A DNA stretch of 64,000 nt from Ferribacterium limneticum (GTDB lineage: Bacteria > Pseudomonadota > Gammaproteobacteria > Burkholderiales > Rhodocyclaceae), in contig NZ_CP075191.1 in the NCBI RefSeq assembly GCF_020510625.1, positions 3,573,501 to 3,637,500 of the forward strand, given 5' to 3'. The first letter of the stretch is position 1, and each line of letters opens with the position of its first letter. The notes under the pieces were generated by a model. It was not told the DNA's origin. It was given only the letters and a program-made list of their open reading frames with translations, and made no database searches. Shown in pieces: positions 59,008 through 64,000 of the stretch. A program made the translations under genes and the position numbers.

Positions 59008-59742
59008 TCATTCCCCGCGAAAGCGATAGCCGCCACCGCGAACAGTCTCGACCCGACAATGATTACCGGAGTCCCGCAATCCGCTGCGCAATTTTAGAAT
59101 ATGCACATCGACAGTTCGTTCGCTGACATACGCGTGATCACCCCACACTTCATCGAGCAATTGGCGACGGGTGTACATGCGCTCTGGATGCGACATCAGA
59201 AAAGTCAGCAGACGGAAATCTGTCGGCCCTAGGCTGATCGGCTTGCTTCCGGCCGAAACCTGGTAGGTTGCCGGATTTATTGTCAGCGTACCAACCTTGA
59301 TTGCCTCACTGGCGATATGCGGCATCCGCCTTCGCAGGACTGCCCTGATACGTGCCATCAGTTCGCCATGTCCAAAAGGCTTGGTTATGTAATCATCTGC
59401 CCCGGCATCCAGTCCCAGGACCTTGTCGCGTTCCGCGCCCCGAGCCGAAAGCATGACAATTGGAATATCACGAGTCCGAACTGCGCCACGTATCTTTCTG
59501 ATCAAACCCAAACCAGACTGAACCAAAGGCTTGCAGTCGAGGATCAGTAGATCGGGCAAGGCCAGGCGTATTGCCGACTCAGCCACCGCAGCGCTCTCAA
59601 CAAAATCGACGCTGAATCCACCTTGCAAGAGGTGGCACCCAACCAGACTCCGAGCAGTTTGTTCTTCGTCCACCACGAGAATGTTCCCAAGCGCTTGGCG
59701 GCTTATGAAAGCTGGATTGCCGGAAAAGTCTCTCATATGCAT
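59008..59742 (-). CDS. OmpR/PhoB-type response regulator (orphan)
   Basis: A 244-residue regulator with receiver (ILVVDEEQTARSLVG; phospho-acceptor Asp in LLILDCKPLVQSG; Thr/Lys in MLSARG and TKPFGHGEL) and a C-terminal winged helix (RLLTFLMSHPERMYTRRQLLDEVWG; SERTVDVHILKLRSGLR; VETVRGGGYRF). The receiver loop after Asp, CKPLVQSGL, departs from the usual MLPG(M/L)SG. No partner kinase is adjacent. Its start may be the third residue Met. Nearest genes are prmC and the copper-type TonB receptor; control of the latter is only a guess. Confidence 0.85.
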   Translation of the reverse strand: MHMRDFSGNPAFISRQALGNILVVDEEQTARSLVGCHLLQGGFSVDFVESAAVAESAIRLALPDLLILDCKPLVQSGLGLIRKIRGAVRTRDIPIVMLSARGAERDKVLGLDAGADDYITKPFGHGELMARIRAVLRRRMPHIASEAIKVGTLTINPATYQVSAGSKPISLGPTDFRLLTFLMSHPERMYTRRQLLDEVWGDHAYVSERTVDVHILKLRSGLRDSGNHCRVETVRGGGYRFRGE

Positions 59743-59938
59743 GCTTTATAAAGCCATCGGAAATCGGTCAATAAACCATAGGGAGCAATTCCCCCCCGAA
59801 ATCCCCTGATGATTGCCCAATCCAACTGAAACAATAATGAAACATATTATCGAACGGCAACGCCCCCCGAAAAAGGGGGTGCGACGATATGCCGCGCCTT
59901 GTGCCGCCGGGAGAAAGGCCAAAAGACAAAGCCTGTGG
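59743..59938. other. Intergenic stretch between TonB receptor and response regulator genes
   Basis: No gene is seen. It holds a short GC stem CGCCCCCC-GAAAA-AGGGGGTGCG (59863-59884), possibly the terminator for the TonB receptor gene, and an AT-rich part with CTGAAACAATAATGAAACAT (59824-59845), a likely promoter for the response regulator. Confidence 0.5.
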
Positions 59939-62236
59939 TTAGAAGAATAGATTCAGCGCCACATTGAATGATCGCCCGCGTCCGGGCACTGTCATTCCCC
60001 AGGGAATGCCGTTGATGGTCATTGAATTGCCCTGGCCAACATAAGCACCGCCAAGCGGCAGATAATAGAAACGGTCAAACAGGTTCTCGATGGCTGCATC
60101 GATTCTGGCATGCTTCCACTCGTAACTACTCCGCAGATTGAACAGGGTGTAGCCGGGCGTTTCCGATTCGTTTCGAACCTGCGATGTGTTTGTCTTGCTG
60201 GCGACCATGTGCGTTTCAAACGTCGTCGTCAGACCGCCCTGCTTGTGGATCAAGGCCAGTTTCACATTGGGCGGCATGATGTGATAGAGGTTGTCGCCGG
60301 TAGTCCGATTTTCGCCACGGACGTAGCTCGCCATGCCGGAAACGCTGAATCCCCCCAACCCTTCGATGCGGCCGAGCAAGCGCCGACCGGACAGGTCAAG
60401 ACCGTAAAGCCGTGCCGACTGGTTGATATAGCGAAGCTTGACGTATTCATCCCTAGTGGTCTCGTTGGTGACGGTGCATTGTGAATTGAAGCTGTTTTTG
60501 CATCGTTCCGCGTCGATAAAATCTTCGACATAGGTCAAATAGGCGGTCGCCTTGAAATTCCAGCGCTCCTGATTCTCGTCATGCCAGTCGCCCGTGGCGC
60601 TTACCGTATGAGCCACTTCCTGCTTGAGGTCGGGATTACCGATATAGGCATTACCGTCACCGACAAAGTTGTTCATCAGCGCCGCCATGCTGTTATACGA
60701 CCACGGGTAACGCTCGTATAGATTGGGGGACCGGGTCTTCCGTGCCACACCAAAGTCATAGGTCTGTTGCAGATTCGGGGTATATCGAAATAGAGCAGAG
60801 GCATCGTAGTGCTCGTCCTGGCGCTCATGCTCCCGAGCATTGAAACGCTTGGCATCCCCGGCATAGCTGTTGCTGTATCCCTGCGCCGCTCCGGCATCGG
60901 AACGAACGGTATCGTAGCGAACGCCAAGCAAACTCATCCAGGCAGGTGTCCAGCGCGCTTCCCATTCCGAAAAATAGCCGACCCTGTCGCGTTCGCCCTC
61001 TCGAATGTTCCAGAAATCATTGCAGCACATCGACACACCGGCGTTGATCGGAGGCCACCAGTCATCCAGACGGTATTTCTGGAAATCGCTCCCGATGCGA
61101 AGGGTGTGTATTTCAGACAGGCCAATACTGGCTTTGATCAAACCCCCATCCGTTGTGGCTACGGTATCCATGGGCATCAACATGCCGGCGAAGCGATCCT
61201 GAATGTAATCCATATGATGGCGCAGGTTCTGATGGAAATATCGCCCCTCAAGTTCGCCCCATTCATATTGGCCGACATAACTTATGTTCGTCGTCCGGTT
61301 TACATTGGATGGCTTACCTTTGTTGATGGTGTAATCCAAGGGATCATCGGCCGATGGCCCGCTCGAAATCATGTCCATGCGCTGATTGGGGAATCCCGAG
61401 TAGTCGAGTCGCTGCTCCCCGTAGCCGATTTTGAACAAATGGTTGCGCATGGGCCGCCATGCCAAGCTTATGTCTTCGTTTTCCGAGCCGCGATACTCGC
61501 TGGCCGCGACGATATGGTCCGGGATGGACCGCTCGCCCAAGGTCTTCCAGGCCCCGCGTTTCTTGAAGTTATCGGCTGCCCAGTAGTTGTGAGACTCGGT
61601 TGCCGATCGCGTGTAGTTCAGGCTCAGGGTCTCGGAGGCCAGCATGAGGCTGAGGTTTGTCCCATTGGCGTAGCCATTGCTCCGGTAAAAAGCGCCAAGC
61701 TCTCCGGAGGCGATATAGCCTTCATCGGCTTTGGCGAACTTGGGGGGGGCCGGTTTAACCAGTATGGATCCACCAATACTGTCTCCACCGACGCTGACCG
61801 GGGCAATGCCGGCGTATACCTCGATGCTGGCCACTCTCGTCGGATCGATGAAAGACATCGCCGGATTCATGTGATTTGGGCAGGCTGTCATCAAATCCAT
61901 GCCATCCACCTGAGTACGCAGGCGGTCGTCGGCGAGGCCTTGCACGACAGGCAGGCTGGAAATTCCGCCAGCACCGTAAGAGCTGACGCCAGGAATATTC
62001 TCGAGAAGACGTGCCGTGTCGCTGGTATTGGCGCGCCACGCAGGCAAGTTGTGTTTTTCGAGTTGGACCGCCCCAGGTGGCGCATCCTCGATTCGCGTGG
62101 CATCAACGGTGACCGTACTCAGGGTCGTTGTTGCCTCATCCCCGTTCGAGGCGGGATTGGGCGTCTGAGATAGCGCAACCAAAGGAAATACAGAAAACAA
62201 TACCGCCCAGGAACGGGCCGGGAATTGATGAGTCAT
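59939..62236 (-). CDS. TonB-dependent outer-membrane receptor, OprC/NosA-like (probable copper)
   Basis: A 765-residue receptor with signal peptide (residues 1-24), a plug domain (ENIPGVSSYGAGGISSLPVVQGLADDRLRTQVDGMDL) and a 22-strand barrel ending FNVALNLFF. In the plug, TACPNHMNPAMSFI carries Cys119 and Met123, the CxxxM spacing and flanking sequence of the copper-binding site of OprC-type receptors. ATG 62234-62236 starts a clear signal peptide; an upstream ATG at 62260 overlaps a hairpin. Transcription may be attenuated by that hairpin. A different metal complex cannot be excluded. Confidence 0.75.
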   Translation of the reverse strand: MTHQFPARSWAVLFSVFPLVALSQTPNPASNGDEATTTLSTVTVDATRIEDAPPGAVQLEKHNLPAWRANTSDTARLLENIPGVSSYGAGGISSLPVVQGLADDRLRTQVDGMDLMTACPNHMNPAMSFIDPTRVASIEVYAGIAPVSVGGDSIGGSILVKPAPPKFAKADEGYIASGELGAFYRSNGYANGTNLSLMLASETLSLNYTRSATESHNYWAADNFKKRGAWKTLGERSIPDHIVAASEYRGSENEDISLAWRPMRNHLFKIGYGEQRLDYSGFPNQRMDMISSGPSADDPLDYTINKGKPSNVNRTTNISYVGQYEWGELEGRYFHQNLRHHMDYIQDRFAGMLMPMDTVATTDGGLIKASIGLSEIHTLRIGSDFQKYRLDDWWPPINAGVSMCCNDFWNIREGERDRVGYFSEWEARWTPAWMSLLGVRYDTVRSDAGAAQGYSNSYAGDAKRFNAREHERQDEHYDASALFRYTPNLQQTYDFGVARKTRSPNLYERYPWSYNSMAALMNNFVGDGNAYIGNPDLKQEVAHTVSATGDWHDENQERWNFKATAYLTYVEDFIDAERCKNSFNSQCTVTNETTRDEYVKLRYINQSARLYGLDLSGRRLLGRIEGLGGFSVSGMASYVRGENRTTGDNLYHIMPPNVKLALIHKQGGLTTTFETHMVASKTNTSQVRNESETPGYTLFNLRSSYEWKHARIDAAIENLFDRFYYLPLGGAYVGQGNSMTINGIPWGMTVPGRGRSFNVALNLFF

Positions 62237-62259
62237 TTGCGTGATACCGAAAATGAACA

Positions 62260-62284
62260 ATGGCGGAGTTCAGAACTCCGCCAT
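62260..62284 (-). terminator. Near-perfect palindrome between PEP-CTERM and TonB receptor genes
   Basis: ATGGCGGAGTTC-A-GAACTCCGCCAT. On the minus strand it is followed by TGTTCATTTT, so it looks like a terminator or attenuator between the PEP-CTERM gene and the receptor gene. Confidence 0.65.
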
Positions 62285-62316
62285 TTGACTGCAAAAGCCA
62301 GCGATGTCGCTGGTCC

Positions 62317-63090
62317 TCAGACTTGCCGACGACGGCGTGCCACGAAGCCCATGAGACCCAAGCCGGCCATGAACATGGCGTAGCTCTCCGGCTCGGGAAC
62401 GGCTGCGGTTATTATTTGTGAAAGCGGCACCCCGCTCATGGTTCCGATAGCGTCGTAGTATTTTGCAGAGGTAGCTGTCATACAAACAGCCCCCATCATC
62501 CCGCCCGGAGCGCAGTCGGCATAGGCGGTGGCAGAAAGGCCTGCACTTCCCGTACCCGCTTTTTCATTCCACGTCAGCGCCAGCGGGTTGCCGGCAGTAT
62601 TGGCTGCACTAAGACTGTCGGGGATAAAAACGTAAGCGTAAGAATTCTGAATCGATTTCGCGTAGTTTTTCATGCTTGGCCCCCCAGCAAAAACGCCGCC
62701 AACGTCGATACCTTCCTGCGGCGTCCAGGTATTGCCCATGAACGTGTTGGTCGTATTCTTGGCAAAGGTGGCAACCAGGGTGCCGCCCAGCGCTGCGTCA
62801 TGGTAGCTGTAAAGCTGGAAAGTCAGCGGCACCAGCGTCTGATCATAATACGGGGCGGCACCTTGAGCCGGCCATTCTCCTGTCATCGACTCGGTCAGGG
62901 TGCCTTGCAGGTTTGTTACCGTATGGGTGACGTCATCAAAAGAGAACGATCCGGTGAAGATGCTGTTCTTCGGTTGAGTATCCGGCTCGTACCATGTGGT
63001 GACGATGTTGTAATTGCCAGTTGCGGCCTGTGCTACTGGTACGGCAGCAAATGTTGCAAGCAGTGCGGCTGCGATTACAGCTTTTTTCAT
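62317..63090 (-). CDS. PEP-CTERM exported protein 1, with Cys/Met motif
   Basis: A 257-residue secreted protein: signal peptide (residues 1-22), a beta-rich body and a C-terminal PEP-CTERM sorting signal (VPEPESYAMFMAGLGLMGFVARRRR, residues 231-255) for exosortase-linked sorting. Residues 192-204 read DCAPGGMMGAVCM, two Cys and three Met in 13 residues, repeated almost exactly in the next paralogue. It shares TTWYEP, SIF.GSF..DD and NLQG.L.ESM with the paralogue. Function unknown; a copper- or metal-binding role is suggested by the motif and the TonB receptor next door. ATG 63088-63090 has AGAGGA upstream. Confidence 0.82.
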   Translation of the reverse strand: MKKAVIAAALLATFAAVPVAQAATGNYNIVTTWYEPDTQPKNSIFTGSFSFDDVTHTVTNLQGTLTESMTGEWPAQGAAPYYDQTLVPLTFQLYSYHDAALGGTLVATFAKNTTNTFMGNTWTPQEGIDVGGVFAGGPSMKNYAKSIQNSYAYVFIPDSLSAANTAGNPLALTWNEKAGTGSAGLSATAYADCAPGGMMGAVCMTATSAKYYDAIGTMSGVPLSQIITAAVPEPESYAMFMAGLGLMGFVARRRRQV

Positions 63091-63121
63091 TGCAGTATCC
63101 TCTAAAAAGAAAGTAAGTCTG

Positions 63122-63820
63122 TTAAGACGCCTTGCGGCGGAAAGCTATCCAGCCCATCACCCCCAGGCCGGCAAGGAACATGGCGGAGGACTCGGGCTCT
63201 GGCACGGCGGCGATGCTCTGCGAGAGCGGATAGCCGCTCATCGTGCCGAGCGCGCCATAGCCGGCGATGCTGGTGCCGGTCATGCAGGTCGCACCCATCA
63301 TGCCGCCGGGGGCGCAGTCTGCGTAGGCAAGCTTGTCAAGCTGCGCTTGGGTGAGTTGTGCCAGCGGATTGTCCGGGACGAAGATCAGCGCGTAGGCATT
63401 GCCAGGGTTGGCAATCGCCGAGGGGAACCCCGCATACAAGACCTCCCCGCCGGGCAACCAGGTATCGCTGCCGAATGAGGTTGTGAAGGTGGTGGTCGTC
63501 GGATTCCTGAACGTCGCCGCAAAAGTGCCGCCGAGCGTGCCGTCGTACCAGGAAACCAGTTGGTGGCTCAGCGTCAGCCAAGTCATGGGCGTGCCGCTTT
63601 GCAGGCCCCCGCTCATTGACTCGCTGAGACTGCCCTGGAGATTGCTCAATGTCCTGGTGGCGTCGTCGTAGGTAAACGAGCCGATGAAGATCGAATCGTA
63701 GGGCCGGGTTTCGGGCTCGTACCAGGTCGTGGTAACGCTGTAGGAACTCGTCGCCGCCTGGGCGACCGAAGCGCCGCCTAGCAACACCAAGGCACTGCAG
63801 AGCAAGGAAATGGATTTCAT
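63122..63820 (-). CDS. PEP-CTERM exported protein 2 (paralogue)
   Basis: A 232-residue paralogue of protein 1 with signal peptide (MKSISLLCSALVLLGGASVA), the same body motifs (TTTWYEPETRPYDSIFIGSF, NLQGSLSESMSGG), Cys/Met motif DCAPGGMMGATCM at residues 168-180 and PEP-CTERM tail VPEPESSAMFLAGLGVMGWIAFRR. The start is taken at the Met that opens the signal peptide (63818-63820); 63829 is an alternative. The 31-base gap to protein 1 shows no terminator, so they are probably co-transcribed. Confidence 0.82.
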   Translation of the reverse strand: MKSISLLCSALVLLGGASVAQAATSSYSVTTTWYEPETRPYDSIFIGSFTYDDATRTLSNLQGSLSESMSGGLQSGTPMTWLTLSHQLVSWYDGTLGGTFAATFRNPTTTTFTTSFGSDTWLPGGEVLYAGFPSAIANPGNAYALIFVPDNPLAQLTQAQLDKLAYADCAPGGMMGATCMTGTSIAGYGALGTMSGYPLSQSIAAVPEPESSAMFLAGLGVMGWIAFRRKAS

Positions 63821-63884
63821 GATCGCCATCCTGTCGCATCAATGAAACCGGCCAGCGCCTCGTACGAAGTGCTAGCCGCTGTGG

Positions 63885-64000
63885 TCAAACCGACCGGCGA
63901 CGGCGAACCATTGCACCCATCAGACCCAGACCAGCCAGGAGCATGGCGTAGGATTCCGGCTCCGGTACTGCGGCAATGGTTTGCGAGTTAGGCAGCGTGC
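63885..64000 (-). CDS. PEP-CTERM protein 3 (only C-terminus in window)
   Basis: The last 38 codons of a third tandem gene; it continues beyond the right edge. Visible is IAAVPEPESYAMLLAGLGLMGAMVRRRRSV, a complete PEP-CTERM signal with Pro-Glu-Pro motif, hydrophobic helix and Arg cluster. LPNSQTIAAVPEPES parallels LSQSIAAVPEPES of protein 2, so it is likely another paralogue. Whether it carries the Cys/Met motif cannot be seen. Confidence 0.8.
   Translation of the reverse strand, partial: TLPNSQTIAAVPEPESYAMLLAGLGLMGAMVRRRRSV

Noticed and set aside
59008..59742. Assignment as PhoB with a nearby Pho box controlling the window
   Set aside because: No phoR, phoU or pst genes are near, the receiver loop is atypical and no convincing Pho box repeat (CTGTCAT-like pair) was found; kept as an orphan OmpR-type regulator.

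Overview
The window looks like chromosomal DNA of a GC-rich betaproteobacterium, most plausibly of the Rhodocyclales (Dechloromonas/Azonexus/Ferribacterium type). The grounds are a form II RuBisCO with a CbbR next to it, the lptD-surA-pdxA-rsmA, hemC-hemD-hemX-hemY, algZ-algR/argH and dusB-fis-purH gene orders, PEP-CTERM exported proteins, and betaproteobacterial intergenic repeats. This placement is inference. No rRNA, tRNA, CRISPR array, insertion sequence or prophage was seen.

Layout. 1-6.1 kb: a Calvin-cycle operon on the minus strand, fbp-prk-tkt-gap (gap runs off the left edge), divergent from cbbY. 6.2-9.8 kb: a CbbR-like LysR gene divergent from two TerB-like paralogues that share a near-identical promoter, then a yybP-ykoY-type (Mn2+) riboswitch in front of a TerC/Alx-type membrane protein. 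10.4-11.7 kb: two toxin-antitoxin modules, one yoeB/yefM-like with an amber codon in the toxin and one brnTA-like. 13.3-17.8 kb: form II RuBisCO cbbM, then cbbR and a DUF3422 gene; cbbR and the DUF3422 gene are bracketed by two copies of a 525-620 bp palindromic repeat. 18.4-25.7 kb: purC, a Sel1 protein, oligopeptidase A, exonuclease III and a Crp/Fnr regulator. 25.7-33.5 kb: rsmA, pdxA, surA and lptD, divergent from the cell-wall recycling genes amgK and murU. 33.5-40.3 kb: a GT41 (O-GlcNAc-transferase-like) TPR protein, pepP, ubiH, menA, dusB and fis. 40.4-47.2 kb: purH, purD, hemF, hemY and hemX. 47.2-55.7 kb: hemD, hemC, a thioredoxin-like protein, a TPMT-like methyltransferase, pepN, a candidate small RNA with an anti-Shine-Dalgarno loop, an RNase H-like protein and algR/algZ. 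55.7-59.7 kb: argH, an OsmC-like protein, a monothiol glutaredoxin, prmC and an orphan PhoB-like regulator. 59.9-64 kb: a TonB receptor with the CxxxM site of OprC-type copper receptors, followed upstream by three tandem PEP-CTERM proteins, two of which share a Cys/Met-rich motif.

How the genes work together. CbbF, CbbP, CbbT, Gap and CbbM cover regeneration and carboxylation in the Calvin cycle. CbbY removes an inhibitory sugar bisphosphate and two CbbR-like regulators are available. LptD and SurA serve outer-membrane assembly; AmgK and MurU recycle N-acetylmuramate; HemC, D, X, Y and F serve haem synthesis; PurC, H and D serve purine synthesis.

The most unusual features are three heptad-periodic inverted repeats that supply TAG stop codons to adjoining genes, two GC-rich palindromes inserted in frame inside murU and ubiH, the giant palindromes around cbbR, the anti-SD small RNA candidate, and the copper-receptor/PEP-CTERM locus.
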